A stretch of DNA of 64,000 bases from Ascidia mentula. Lineage: Eukaryota > Chordata > Ascidiacea > Phlebobranchia > Ascidiidae. Of the stretch, positions 36,237 to 51,645 are shown piece by piece. Below the pieces are notes generated by a model. It ran no database searches. It saw only the letters and a list, made by a program, of their open reading frames with translations, and was not told where the DNA came from. The stretch's first letter is position 1. Each line of letters begins with the position of its first letter. A program made the position numbers and the translations under genes. Location: positions 12,583,001 to 12,647,000 of the forward strand of contig OX387197.1 of the NCBI GenBank assembly GCA_947561715.1, read 5' to 3'.

Positions 36237-39200
36237 CACTACAAGCTTTATTATACAGTGGAAAACGCTGATACTCCAGTATTGAGTTTGCGGTTGCACA
36301 ACGTATGTAACTATGCGATTTCAGCACTTGTCCATTTTGCAGTACATGACTTTTCGATAAAAAATATTTTTTTTCAGTACAAGCTTTATTATACAGTGGA
36401 AAACGCTGATACTCCAGTATTGAGTTTGCGGTTGCACAACGTATGTAACTATGCGATTTCAGCACTTGTCCATTTTGCAGTATATGACTTTTCGATAAAA
36501 AATATTTTTTTTCAGTACAAGCTTTATTATACAGTGGAAAACGCTGATACTCCAGTATTGAGTTTGCGGTTGCACAATGTATGTAACTATGCGCTTTCAG
36601 CACTTGTCCATTTTGCAGTACATAACTTTTCGATAAAAAATATTTTTTTTCAGTACAAGCTTTATTATACAGTGGAAAACGCTGATACTCCAGTACTGAG
36701 TTTGCGGTTGCACAACGTATGTAACCATGAGATTTCAGCACTTGTCCATTTTGCAGCATACGACTTTTCGATAAAAAATATTTTTTTTCAGTACAAGCTT
36801 TATTATACAGTGGAAAACGCTGATACTCCAGTATTGAGTTTGCGGTTGCACAACGTATGTAACTATGCGATTTCAGCACTTGTCCATTTTGCAGTATATG
36901 ACTTTTCGATAAAACATATTTTTTTTCAGTACAAGCTTTATTATACAGTGGAAAACGCTGATACTCCAGTATTGAGTTTGCGGTTGCACAACGTATGTAA
37001 CTATGCGATTTCAGCACTTGTCCATTTTGCAGTATATGACTTTTCGATAAAAAATATTTTTTTTCAGTACAAGCTTTATTATACAGTGGAAAACGCTGAT
37101 ACTCCAGTATTGAGTTTGCGGTTGCACAACGTATGTAACTATGCGATTTCAGCACTTGTCCATTTTGCAGTATATGACTTTTCGATAAAAAATATTTTTT
37201 TTCAGTACAAGCTTTATTATACAGTGGAAAACGCTGATACTCCAGTATTGAGTTTGCGGTTGCACAACGTATGTAACTATGCGCTTTCAGCACTTGTCCA
37301 TTTTGCAGTATATGACTTTTCGATAAAAAACATTTTTTTTCAGTACAAGCTTTATTATACAGTGGAAAACGCTGATACTCCAGTATTGAGTTTGCGGTTG
37401 CACAATGTATGTAACTATGCGCTTTCAGCACTTGTCCATTTTGCAGTACATAACTTTTCGATAAAAAATATTTTTTTTCAGTACAAGCTTTATTATACAG
37501 TGGAAAACGCTGATACTCCAGTACTGAGTTTGCGGTTGCACAACGTATGTAACCATGAGATTTCAGCACTTGTCCATTTTGCAGCATACGACTTTTCGAT
37601 AAAAAATATTTTTTTTCAGTACAAGCTTTATTATACAGTGGAAAACGCTGATACTCCAGTATTGCGTTTGCGGTTGCACAACGTATGTAACTATGCGCTT
37701 TCAGCACTTGTCCATTTTGCAGTATATGACTTTTCGACAAAAAATATTTTTTTTCAGTACAAGCTTTATTATACAGTGGAAAACGCTGATACTCCAGTAT
37801 TGTGTTTGCGGTTGCACAATGTATGTAACTATGCGCTTTCAGCACTTGTCCATTTTGCAGTACATAACTTTTCGATAAAAAATATTTTTTTTCAGTACAA
37901 GCTTTATTATACAGTGGAAAACGCTGATACTCCAGTATTGCGTTTGCGGTTGCACAACGTATGTAACTATGCGATTTCAGCACTTGTCCATTTTGCAGTA
38001 TATGACTTTTCGATAAAAAATATTTTTTTTCAGTACAAGCTTTATTATACAGTGGAAAACGCTGATACTCCAGTATTGCGTTTGCGGTTGCACAACGTAT
38101 GTAACTATGCGATTTCAGCACTTGTCCATTTTGCAGTATATGACTTTTCGATAAAAAATATTTTTTTTCAGTACAAGCTTTATTATACAGTGGAAAACGC
38201 TGATACTCCAGTATTGCGTTTGCGGTTGCACAACGTATGTAACTATGCGATTTCAGCACTTGTCCATTTTGCAGTATATGACTTTTCGATAAAAAATATT
38301 TTTTTTCAGTACAAGCTTTATTATACAGTGGAAAACGCTGATACTCCAGTATTGCGTTTGCGGTTGCACAACGTATGTAACTATGCGCTTTCAGCACTTG
38401 TCCATTTTGCAGTATATGACTTTTCGATAAAAAATATTTTTTTTCAGTACAAGCTTTATTATACAGTGGAAAACGCTGATACTCCAGTATTGAGTTTGCG
38501 GTTGCACAACGTATGTAACTATGCGATTTCAGCACTTGTCCATTTTGCAGTATATGACTTTTCGATAAAACATATTTTTTTTTCAGTACAAGCTTTATTA
38601 TACAGTGGAAAACGCTGATACTCCAGTACTGAGTTTGCGGTTGCACAACGTATGTAACTATGCGATTTCAGCACTTGTCCATTTTGCAGTATATGACTTT
38701 TCGATAAAAAATATTTTTTTTCAGTACAAGCTTTATTATACAGTGGAAAACGCTGATACTCCAGTACTATGTAACTATGCGATTTCAGCACTTGTCCATT
38801 TTGCAGTATATGACTTTTCGATAAAAAATATTTTTTTTCAGTACAAGCTTTATTATACAGTGGAAAACGCTGATACTCCAGTATTAAGTTTGCGGTTGCA
38901 CAACGTATGTAACTATGCGATTTCAGCACTTGTCCATTTTGCAGTATATGACTTTTCGATAAAAAATATTTTTTTTCAGTACAAGCTTTATTATACAGTG
39001 GAAAACGCTGATACTCCAGTATTGAGTTTGCGGTTGCACAACGTATGTAACTATGCGCTTTCAGCACTTGTCCATTTTGCAGTATATGACTTTTCGATAA
39101 AAAATATTTTTTTTCAGTACAAGCTTTATTATACAGTGGAAAACGCTGATACTCCAGTATTGAGTTTGCGGTTGCACAATGTATGTAACTATGCGCTTTC

Positions 39201-42200
39201 AGCACTTGTCCATTTTGCAGTATATGACTTTTCGATAAAACATATTTTTTTTTCAGTACAAGCTTTATTATACAGTGGAAAACGCTGATACTCCAGTACT
39301 GAGTTTGCGGTTGCACAACGTATGTAACTATGCGATTTCAGCACTTGTCCATTTTGCAGTATATGACTTTTCGATAAAAAATATTTTTTTTTCAGTACAA
39401 GCTTTATTATACAGTGGAAAACGCTGATACTCCAGTACTGAGTTTGCGGTTGCACAACGTATGTAACTATGCGATTTCAGCACTTGTCCATTTTGCAGTA
39501 TATGACTTTTCGATAAAAAATATTTTTTTTCAGTACAAGCTTTATTATACAGTGGAAAACGCTGATACTCCAGTATTGCGTTTGCGGTTGCACAACGTAT
39601 GTAACTATGCGCTTTCAGCACTTGTCCATTTTGCAGTATATGACTTTTCGATAAAAAATATTTTTTTTCAGTACAAGCTTTATTATACAGTGGAAAACGC
39701 TGATACTCCAGTATTGAGTTTGCGGTTGCACAACGTATGTAACTATGCGATTTCAGCACTTGTCCATTTTGCAGTATATGACTTTTCGATAAAACATATT
39801 TTTTTTTCAGTACAAGCTTTATTATACAGTGGAAAACGCTGATACTCCAGTACTGAGTTTGCGGTTGCACAACGTATGTAACTATGCGATTTCAGCACTT
39901 GTCCATTTTGCAGTATATGACTTTTCGATAAAAAATATTTTTTTTCAGTACAAGCTTTATTATACAGTGGAAAACGCTGATACTCCAGTATTGCGTTTGC
40001 GGTTGCACAACGTATGTAACTATGCGCTTTCAGCACTTGTCCATTTTGCAGTATATGACTTTTCGATAAAAAATATTTTTTTTCAGTACAAGCTTTATTA
40101 TACAGTGGAAAACGCTGATACTCCAGTACTATGTAACTATGCGATTTCAGCACTTGTCCATTTTGCAGTATATGACTTTTCGATAAAAAATATTTTTTTT
40201 CAGTACAAGCTTTATTATACAGTGGAAAACGCTGATACTCCAGTATTAAGTTTGCGGTTGCACAACGTATGTAACTATGCGATTTCAGCACTTGTCCATT
40301 TTGCAGTATATGACTTTTCGATAAAAAATATTTTTTTTCAGTACAAGCTTTATTATACAGTGGAAAACGCTGATACTCCAGTATTGAGTTTGCGGTTGCA
40401 CAACGTATGTAACTATGCGCTTTCAGCACTTGTCCATTTTGCAGTATATGACTTTTCGATAAAAAATATTTTTTTTCAGTACAAGCTTTATTATACAGTG
40501 GAAAACGCTGATACTCCAGTATTGAGTTTGCGGTTGCACAATGTATGTAACTATGCGCTTTCAGCACTTGTCCATTTTGCAGTATATGACTTTTCGATAA
40601 AACATATTTTTTTTTCAGTAGAAGCTTTATTATACAGTGGAAAACGCTGATACTCCAGTACTGAGTTTGCGGTTGCACAACGTATGTAACTATGCGATTT
40701 CAGCACTTGTCCATTTTGCAGTATATGACTTTTCGATAAAAAATATTTTTTTTCAGTACAAGCTTTATTATACAGTGGAAAACGCTGATACTCCAGTATT
40801 GCGTTTGCGGTTGCACAACGTATGTAACTATGCGCTTTCAGCACTTGTCCATTTTGCAGTATATGACTTTTCGATAAAAATTATTTTTTTTCAGTACAAG
40901 CTTTATTATACAGTGGAAAACGCTGATACTCCAGTACTAAGTTTGCGGTTGCACAACGTATGTAACTATGCGATTTCAGCACTTGTCCATTTTGCAGTAT
41001 ATGACTTTTCGATAAAAAATATTTTTTTTCAGTACAAGCTTTATTATACAGTGGAAAACGCTGATACTCCAGTATTGAGTTTGCGGTTGCACAACGTATG
41101 TAACTATGCGCTTTCAGCACTTGTCCATTTTGCAGTATATGACTTTTCGATAAAAAATATTTTTTTTCAGTACAAGCTTTATTATACAGTGGAAAACGCT
41201 GATACTCCAGTATTGCGTTTGCGGTTGCACAACGTATGTAACTATGCGATTTCAGCACTTGTCCATATTGCAGTATATGACTTTTCGATAAAACATATTT
41301 TTTTTTCAGTACAAGCTTTATTATACAGTGGAAAACGCTGATACTCCAGTACTGAGTTTGCGGTTGCACAACGTATGTAACTATGCGATTTCAGCACTTG
41401 TCCATTTTGCAGTATATGACTTTTCGATAAAAATTTTTTTTTTTTTAGTACAAGCTTTATTATACAGTGGAAAACGCTGATACTCCAGTACTAAGTTTGC
41501 GGTTGCACAACGTATGTAACTATGCGATTTCAGCACTTGTCCATTTTGCAGTATATGACTTTTCGATAAAAAATATTTTTTTTCAGTACAAGCTTTATTA
41601 TACAGTGGAAAACGCTGATACTCCAGTATTGAGTTTGCGGTTGCACAACGTATGTAACTATGCGATTTCAGCACTTGTCCATTTTGCAGTATATGACTTT
41701 TCGATAAAACATATTTTTTTTCAGTACAAGCTTTATTATACAGTGGAAAACGCTGATACTCCAGTATTGCGTTTGCGGTTGCACAACGTATGTAACTATG
41801 CGATTTCAGCACTTGTCCATTTTGCAGTATATGACTTTTCGATAAAAAATATTTTTTTTCAGTACAAGCTTTATTATACAGTGGAAAACGCTGATACTCC
41901 AGTATTGCGTTTGCGGTTGCACAACGTATGTAACTATGCGCTTTCAGCACTTGTCCATTTTGCAGTATATGACTTTTCGATAAAAAATATTTTTTTTCAG
42001 TACAAGCTTTATTATACAGTGGAAAACGCTGATACTCCAGTATTGAGTTTGCGGTTGCACAACGTATGTAACTATGCGATTTCAGCACTTGTCCATTTTG
42101 CAGTACATGACTTTTCGATAAAAAATATTTTTTTTCAGTACAAGCTTTATTATACAGTGGAAAACGCTGATACTCCAGTATTGAGTTTGCGGTTGCACAA

Positions 42201-44069
42201 CGTATGTAACTATGCGATTTCAGCACTTGTCCATTTTGCAGTATATGACTTTTCGATAAAAAATATTTTTTTTCAGTACAAGCTTTATTATACAGTGGAA
42301 AACTCTGATACTCCAGTATTGAGTTTGCGGTTGCACAAAGTATGTAACTATGCGCTTTCAGCACTTGTCCATTTTGCAGTACATAACTTTTCGATAAAAA
42401 ATATTTTTTTTCAGTACAAGCTTTATTATACAGTGGAAAACGCTGATACTCCAGTACTGAGTTTGCGGTTGCACAACGTATGTAACCATGAGATTTCAGC
42501 ACTTGTCCATTTTGCAGCATACGACTTTTCGATAAAAAATATTTTTTTTCAGTACAAGCTTTATTATACAGTGGAAAACGCTGATACTCCAGTATTGCGT
42601 TTGCGGTTGCACAACGTATGTAACTATGCGATTTCAGCACTTGTCCATTTTGCAGTATATGACTTTTCGATAAAAAATATTTTTTTTCAGTACAAGCTTT
42701 ATTATACAGTGGAAAACGCTGATACTCCAGTATTGCGTTTGCGGTTGCACAACGTATGTAACTATGCGATTTCAGCACTTGTCCATTTTGCAGTATATGA
42801 CTTTTCGATAAAAAATATTTTTTTTCAGTACAAGCTTTATTATACAGTGGAAAACGCTGATACTCCAGTATTGAGTTTGCGGTTGCACAACGTATGTAAC
42901 TATGCGATTTCAGCACTTGTCCATTTTGCAGTATATGACTTTTCGATAAAAAATATTTTTTTTCAGTACAAGCTTTATTATACAGTGGAAAACGCTGATA
43001 CTCCAGTATTGAGTTTGCGGTTGCACAACGTATGTAACTATGCGCTTTCAGCACTTGTCCATTTTGCAGTATATGACTTTTCGATAAAAAATATTTTTTT
43101 TCAGTACAAGCTTTATTATACAGTGGAAAACGCTGATACTCCAGTATTGAGTTTGCGGTTGCACAATGTATGTAACTATGCGCTTTCAGCACTTGTCCAT
43201 TTTGCAGTATATGACTTTTCGATAAAACATATTTTTTTTTCAGTACAAGCTTTATTATACAGTGGAAAACGCTGATACTCCAGTACTGAGTTTGCGGTTG
43301 CACAACGTATGTAACTATGCGATTTCAGCACTTGTCCATTTTGCAGTATATGACTTTTCGATAAAAAATATTTTTTTTCAGTACAAGCTTTATTATACAG
43401 TGGAAAACGCTGATACTCCAGTATTGCGTTTGCGGTTGCACAACGTATGTAACTATGCGCTTTCAGCACTTGTCCATTTTGCAGTATGTGACTTTTCGAT
43501 AAAAAATATTTTTTTTCAGTACAAGCTTTATTATACAGTGGAAAACGCTGATACTCCAGTACTAAGTTTGCGGTTGCACAACGTATGTAACTATGCGATT
43601 TCAGCACTTGTCCATTTTGCAGTATATGACTTTTCGATAAAAAATATTTTTTTTCAGTACAAGCTTTATTATACAGTGGAAAACGCTGATACTCCAGTAT
43701 TGAGTTTGCGGTTGCACAACGTATGTAACTATGCGCTTTCAGCACTTGTCCATTTTGCAGTATATGACTTTTCGATAAAAAATATTTTTTTTCAGTACAA
43801 GCTTTATTATACAGTGGAAAACGCTGATACTCCAGTATTGCGTTTGCGGTTGCACAACGTATGTAACTATGCGATTTCAGCACTTGTCCATTTTGCAGTA
43901 TATGACTTTTCGATAAAACATATTTTTTTTTCAGTACAAGCTTTATTATACAGTGGAAAACGCTGATACTCCAGTACTGAGTTTGCGGTTGCACAACGTA
44001 TGTAACTATGCGCTTTCAGCACTTGTCCATTTTGCAGTATATGACTTTTCGATAAAAAATATTTTTTTT
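36237..44069 (-). repeat. Higher-order repeat unit H1
   Basis: Delimited by the rare marker TTTTCACTACAAG (in place of TTTTCAGTACAAG) at 36237 and 44070. Spacing is 7,833 bp. Its first ~2.3 kb matches the start of the next unit, including the GTGTTTGCGG/GACAAAAAATAT pair at about 37730-37805. Its middle holds extra or missing single monomers relative to the later units. Confidence 0.75.
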
Positions 44070-47000
44070 CACTACAAGCTTTATTATACAGTGGAAAACG
44101 CTGATACTCCAGTATTGAGTTTGCGGTTGCACAACGTATGTAACTATGCGATTTCAGCACTTGTCCATTTTGCAGTACATGACTTTTCGATAAAAAATAT
44201 TTTTTTTCAGTACAAGCTTTATTATACAGTGGAAAACGCTGATACTCCAGTATTGAGTTTGCGGTTGCACAACGTATGTAACTATGCGATTTCAGCACTT
44301 GTCCATTTTGCAGTATATGACTTTTCGATAAAAAATATTTTTTTTCAGTACAAGCTTTATTATACAGTGGAAAACGCTGATACTCCAGTATTGAGTTTGC
44401 GGTTGCACAATGTATGTAACTATGCGCTTTCAGCACTTGTCCATTTTGCAGTACATAACTTTTCGATAAAAAATATTTTTTTTCAGTACAAGCTTTATTA
44501 TACAGTGGAAAACGCTGATACTCCAGTACTGAGTTTGCGGTTGCACAACGTATGTAACCATGAGATTTCAGCACTTGTCCATTTTGCAGCATACGACTTT
44601 TCGATAAAAAATATTTTTTTTCAGTACAAGCTTTATTATACAGTGGAAAACGCTGATACTCCAGTATTGAGTTTGCGGTTGCACAACGTATGTAACTATG
44701 CGATTTCAGCACTTGTCCATTTTGCAGTATATGACTTTTCGATAAAACATATTTTTTTTCAGTACAAGCTTTATTATACAGTGGAAAACGCTGATACTCC
44801 AGTATTGAGTTTGCGGTTGCACAACGTATGTAACTATGCGATTTCAGCACTTGTCCATTTTGCAGTATATGACTTTTCGATAAAAAATATTTTTTTTCAG
44901 TACAAGCTTTATTATACAGTGGAAAACGCTGATACTCCAGTATTGAGTTTGCGGTTGCACAACGTATGTAACTATGCGATTTCAGCACTTGTCCATTTTG
45001 CAGTATATGACTTTTCGATAAAAAATATTTTTTTTCAGTACAAGCTTTATTATACAGTGGAAAACGCTGATACTCCAGTATTGAGTTTGCGGTTGCACAA
45101 CGTATGTAACTATGCGCTTTCAGCACTTGTCCATTTTGCAGTATATGACTTTTCGATAAAAAACATTTTTTTTCAGTACAAGCTTTATTATACAGTGGAA
45201 AACGCTGATACTCCAGTATTGAGTTTGCGGTTGCACAATGTATGTAACTATGCGCTTTCAGCACTTGTCCATTTTGCAGTACATAACTTTTCGATAAAAA
45301 ATATTTTTTTTCAGTACAAGCTTTATTATACAGTGGAAAACGCTGATACTCCAGTACTGAGTTTGCGGTTGCACAACGTATGTAACCATGAGATTTCAGC
45401 ACTTGTCCATTTTGCAGCATACGACTTTTCGATAAAAAATATTTTTTTTCAGTACAAGCTTTATTATACAGTGGAAAACGCTGATACTCCAGTATTGCGT
45501 TTGCGGTTGCACAACGTATGTAACTATGCGCTTTCAGCACTTGTCCATTTTGCAGTATATGACTTTTCGACAAAAAATATTTTTTTTCAGTACAAGCTTT
45601 ATTATACAGTGGAAAACGCTGATACTCCAGTATTGTGTTTGCGGTTGCACAATGTATGTAACTATGCGCTTTCAGCACTTGTCCATTTTGCAGTACATAA
45701 CTTTTCGATAAAAAATATTTTTTTTCAGTACAAGCTTTATTATACAGTGGAAAACGCTGATACTCCAGTATTGCGTTTGCGGTTGCACAACGTATGTAAC
45801 TATGCGATTTCAGCACTTGTCCATTTTGCAGTATATGACTTTTCGATAAAAAATATTTTTTTTCAGTACAAGCTTTATTATACAGTGGAAAACGCTGATA
45901 CTCCAGTATTGCGTTTGCGGTTGCACAACGTATGTAACTATGCGATTTCAGCACTTGTCCATTTTGCAGTATATGACTTTTCGATAAAAAATATTTTTTT
46001 TCAGTACAAGCTTTATTATACAGTGGAAAACGCTGATACTCCAGTATTGCGTTTGCGGTTGCACAACGTATGTAACTATGCGCTTTCAGCACTTGTCCAT
46101 TTTGCAGTATATGACTTTTCGATAAAAAATATTTTTTTTCAGTACAAGCTTTATTATACAGTGGAAAACGCTGATACTCCAGTATTGAGTTTGCGGTTGC
46201 ACAACGTATGTAACTATGCGATTTCAGCACTTGTCCATTTTGCAGTATATGACTTTTCGATAAAACATATTTTTTTTTCAGTACAAGCTTTATTATACAG
46301 TGGAAAACGCTGATACTCCAGTACTGAGTTTGCGGTTGCACAACGTATGTAACTATGCGATTTCAGCACTTGTCCATTTTGCAGTATATGACTTTTCGAT
46401 AAAAAATATTTTTTTTCAGTACAAGCTTTATTATACAGTGGAAAACGCTGATACTCCAGTATTGCGTTTGCGGTTGCACAACGTATGTAACTATGCGCTT
46501 TCAGCACTTGTCCATTTTGCAGTATATGACTTTTCGATAAAAAATATTTTTTTTCAGTACAAGCTTTATTATACAGTGGAAAACGCTGATACTCCAGTAC
46601 TATGTAACTATGCGATTTCAGCACTTGTCCATTTTGCAGTATATGACTTTTCGATAAAAAATATTTTTTTTCAGTACAAGCTTTATTATACAGTGGAAAA
46701 CGCTGATACTCCAGTATTAAGTTTGCGGTTGCACAACGTATGTAACTATGCGATTTCAGCACTTGTCCATTTTGCAGTATATGACTTTTCGATAAAAAAT
46801 ATTTTTTTTCAGTACAAGCTTTATTATACAGTGGAAAACGCTGATACTCCAGTATTGAGTTTGCGGTTGCACAACGTATGTAACTATGCGCTTTCAGCAC
46901 TTGTCCATTTTGCAGTATATGACTTTTCGATAAAAAATATTTTTTTTCAGTACAAGCTTTATTATACAGTGGAAAACGCTGATACTCCAGTATTGAGTTT

Positions 47001-50000
47001 GCGGTTGCACAATGTATGTAACTATGCGCTTTCAGCACTTGTCCATTTTGCAGTATATGACTTTTCGATAAAACATATTTTTTTTTCAGTACAAGCTTTA
47101 TTATACAGTGGAAAACGCTGATACTCCAGTACTGAGTTTGCGGTTGCACAACGTATGTAACTATGCGATTTCAGCACTTGTCCATTTTGCAGTATATGAC
47201 TTTTCGATAAAAATTTTTTTTTTTTTAGTACAAGCTTTATTATACAGTGGAAAACGCTGATACTCCAGTACTAAGTTTGCGGTTGCACAACGTATGTAAC
47301 TATGCGATTTCAGCACTTGTCCATTTTGCAGTATATGACTTTTCGATAAAAAATATTTTTTTTCAGTACAAGCTTTATTATACAGTGGAAAACGCTGATA
47401 CTCCAGTATTGCGTTTGCGGTTGCACAACGTATGTAACTATGCGCTTTCAGCACTTGTCCATTTTGCAGTATATGACTTTTCAATAAAAAATATTTTTTT
47501 TCAGTACAAGCTTTATTGTACAGTGGAAAACGCTGATACTCCAGTATTGAGTTTGCGGTTGCACAACGTATGTAACTATGCGATTTCAGCACTTGTCCAT
47601 TTTGCAGTACATGACTTTTCGATAAAAAATATTTTTTTTCAGTACAAGCTTTATTATACAGTGGAAAACGCTGATACTCCAGTATTGAGTTTGCGGTTGC
47701 ACAACGTATGTAACTATGCGATTTCAGCACTTGTCCATTTTGCAGTATATGACTTTTCGATAAAAAATATTTTTTTTCAGTACAAGCTTTATTATACAGT
47801 GGAAAACGCTGATACTCCAGTATTGAGTTTGCGGTTGCACAACGTATGTAACCATGAGATTTCAGCACTTGTCCATTTTGCAGCATACGACTTTTCGATA
47901 AAAAATATTTTTTTTCAGTACAAGCTTTATTATACAGTGGAAAACGCTGATACTCCAGTATTGCGTTTGCGGTTGCACAACGTATGTAACCATGAGATTT
48001 CAGCACTTGTCCATTTTGCAGCATACGACTTTTCGATAAAAAATATTTTTTTTCAGTACAAGCTTTATTATACAGTGGAAAACGCTGATACTCCAGTATT
48101 GCGTTTGCGGTTGCACAACGTATGTAACTATGCGATTTCAGCACTTGTCCATTTTGCAGTATATGACTTTTCGATAAAAAATATTTTTTTTCAGTACAAG
48201 CTTTATTATACAGTGGAAAACGCTGATACTCCAGTATTGCGTTTGCGGTTGCACAACGTATGTAACTATGCGATTTCAGCACTTGTCCATTTTGCAGTAT
48301 ATGACTTTTCGATAAAAAATATTTTTTTTCAGTACAAGCTTTATTATACAGTGGAAAACGCTGATACTCCAGTATTGAGTTTGCGGTTGCACAACGTATG
48401 TAACTATGCGATTTCAGCACTTGTCCATTTTGCAGTATATGACTTTTCGATAAAAAATATTTTTTTTCAGTACAAGCTTTATTATACAGTGGAAAACGCT
48501 GATACTCCAGTATTGAGTTTGCGGTTGCACAACGTATGTAACTATGCGCTTTCAGCACTTGTCCATTTTGCAGTATATGACTTTTCGATAAAAAATATTT
48601 TTTTTCAGTACAAGCTTTATTATACAGTGGAAAACGCTGATACTCCAGTATTGAGTTTGCGGTTGCACAATGTATGTAACTATGCGCTTTCAGCACTTGT
48701 CCATTTTGCAGTATATGACTTTTCGATAAAACATATTTTTTTTTCAGTACAAGCTTTATTATACAGTGGAAAACGCTGATACTCCAGTACTGAGTTTGCG
48801 GTTGCACAACGTATGTAACTATGCGATTTCAGCACTTGTCCATTTTGCAGTATATGACTTTTCGATAAAAAATATTTTTTTTCAGTACAAGCTTTATTAT
48901 ACAGTGGAAAACGCTGATACTCCAGTATTGCGTTTGCGGTTGCACAACGTATGTAACTATGCGCTTTCAGCACTTGTCCATTTTGCAGTATATGACTTTT
49001 CGATAAAAAATATTTTTTTTCAGTACAAGCTTTATTATACAGTGGAAAACGCTGATACTCCAGTACTAAGTTTGCGGTTGCACAACGTATGTAACTATGC
49101 GATTTCAGCACTTGTCCATTTTGCAGTATATGACTTTTCGATAAAAAATATTTTTTTTCAGTACAAGCTTTATTATACAGTGGAAAACGCTGATACTCCA
49201 GTATTGAGTTTGCGGTTGCACAACGTATGTAACTATGCGCTTTCAGCACTTGTCCATTTTGCAGTATATGACTTTTCGATAAAAAATATTTTTTTTCAGT
49301 ACAAGCTTTATTATACAGTGGAAAACGCTGATACTCCAGTATTGCGTTTGCGGTTGCACAACGTATGTAACTATGCGATTTCAGCACTTGTCCATTTTGC
49401 AGTATATGACTTTTCGATAAAACATATTTTTTTTTCAGTACAAGCTTTATTATACAGTGGAAAACGCTGATACTCCAGTACTGAGTTTGCGGTTGCACAA
49501 CGTATGTAACTATGCGATTTCAGCACTTGTCCATTTTGCAGTATATGACTTTTCGATAAAAATTTTTTTTTTTTTAGTACAAGCTTTATTATACAGTGGA
49601 AAACGCTGATACTCCAGTACTAAGTTTGCGGTTGCACAACGTATGTAACTATGCGATTTCAGCACTTGTCCATTTTGCAGTATATGACTTTTCGATAAAA
49701 CATATTTTTTTTTCAGTACAAGCTTTATTATACAGTGGAAAACGCTGATACTCCAGTACTGAGTTTGCGGTTGCACAACGTATGTAACTATGCGATTTCA
49801 GCACTTGTCCATTTTGCAGTATATGACTTTTCGATAAAATTTTTTTTTTTTTAGTACAAGCTTTATTATACAGTGGAAAACGCTGATACTCCAGTACTAA
49901 GTTTGCGGTTGCACAACGTATGTAACTATGCGATTTCAGCACTTGTCCATTTTGCAGTATATGACTTTTCGATAAAAAATATTTTTTTTCAGTACAAGCT

Positions 50001-51645
50001 TTATTATACAGTGGAAAACGCTGATACTCCAGTATTGAGTTTGCGGTTGCACAACGTATGTAACTATGCGATTTCAGCACTTGTCCATTTTGCAGTATAT
50101 GACTTTTCGATAAAAAATATTTTTTTTCAGTACAAGCTTTATTATACAGTGGAAAACGCTGATACTCCAGTATTGCGTTTGCGGTTGCACAACGTATGTA
50201 ACTATGCGCTTTCAGCACTTGTCCATTTTGCAGTATATGACTTTTCGATAAAAAATATTTTTTTTCACTACAAGCTTTATTATACAGTGGAAAACGCTGA
50301 TACTCCAGTATTGAGTTTGCGGTTGCACAACGTATGTAACTATGCGATTTCAGCACTTGTCCATTTTGCAGTACATGACTTTTCGATAAAAAATATTTTT
50401 TTTCAGTACAAGCTTTATTATACAGTGGAAAACGCTGATACTCCAGTATTGAGTTTGCGGTTGCACAACGTATGTAACTATGCGATTTCAGCACTTGTCC
50501 ATTTTGCAGTATATGACTTTTCGATAAAAAATATTTTTTTTCAGTACAAGCTTTATTATACAGTTGAAAACGCTGATACTCCAGTATTGAGTTTGCGGTT
50601 GCACAATGTATGTAACTATGCGCTTTCAGCACTTGTCCATTTTGCAGTACATAACTTTTCGATAAAAAATATTTTTTTTCAGTACAAGCTTTATTATACA
50701 GTGGAAAACGCTGATACTCCAGTACTGAGTTTGCGGTTGCACAACGTATGTAACCATGAGATTTCAGCACTTGTCCATTTTGCAGCATACGACTTTTCGA
50801 TAAAAAATATTTTTTTTCAGTACAAGCTTTATTATACAGTGGAAAACGCTGATACTCCAGTATTGAGTTTGCGGTTGCACAACGTATGTAACTATGCGAT
50901 TTCAGCACTTGTCCATTTTGCAGTATATGACTTTTCGATAAAAAATATTTTTTTTCAGTACAAGCTTTATTATACAGTGGAAAACGCTGATACTCCAGTA
51001 TTGAGTTTGCGGTTGCACAACGTATGTAACTATGCGATTTCAGCACTTGTCCATTTTGCAGTATATGACTTTTCGATAAAAAATATTTTTTTTCAGTACA
51101 AGCTTTATTATACAGTGGAAAACGCTGATACTCCAGTATTGAGTTTGCGGTTGCACAACGTATGTAACTATGCGCTTTCAGCACTTGTCCATTTTGCAGT
51201 ATATGACTTTTCGATAAAAAACATTTTTTTTCAGTACAAGCTTTATTATACAGTGGAAAACGCTGATACTCCAGTATTGCGTTTGCGGTTGCACAACGTA
51301 TGTAACTATGCGCTTTCAGCACTTGTCCATTTTGCAGTATATGACTTTTCGACAAAAAATATTTTTTTTCAGTACAAGCTTTATTATACAGTGGAAAACG
51401 CTGATACTCCAGTACTGAGTTTGCGGTTGCACAACGTATGTAACTATGCGCTTTCAGCACTTGTCCATTTTGCAGTATATGACTTTTCGATAAAAAATAT
51501 TTTTTTTCACTACAAGCTTTATTATACAGTGGAAAACGCTGATACTCCAGTACTGAGTTTGCGGTTGCACAACGTATGTAACTATGCGCTTTCAGCACTT
51601 GTCCATTTTGCAGTATATGACTTTTCGATAAAAAATATTTTTTTT
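44070..51645 (-). repeat. Higher-order repeat unit H2
   Basis: Runs from the CACTACAAG marker at 44070 to that at 51646, 7,576 bp. The marker also occurs inside at 50266 and 51509, showing a nested duplication at its end. The part 46214-51360 is repeated at 53928-59074 with a constant offset of 7,714 bp. Confidence 0.8.
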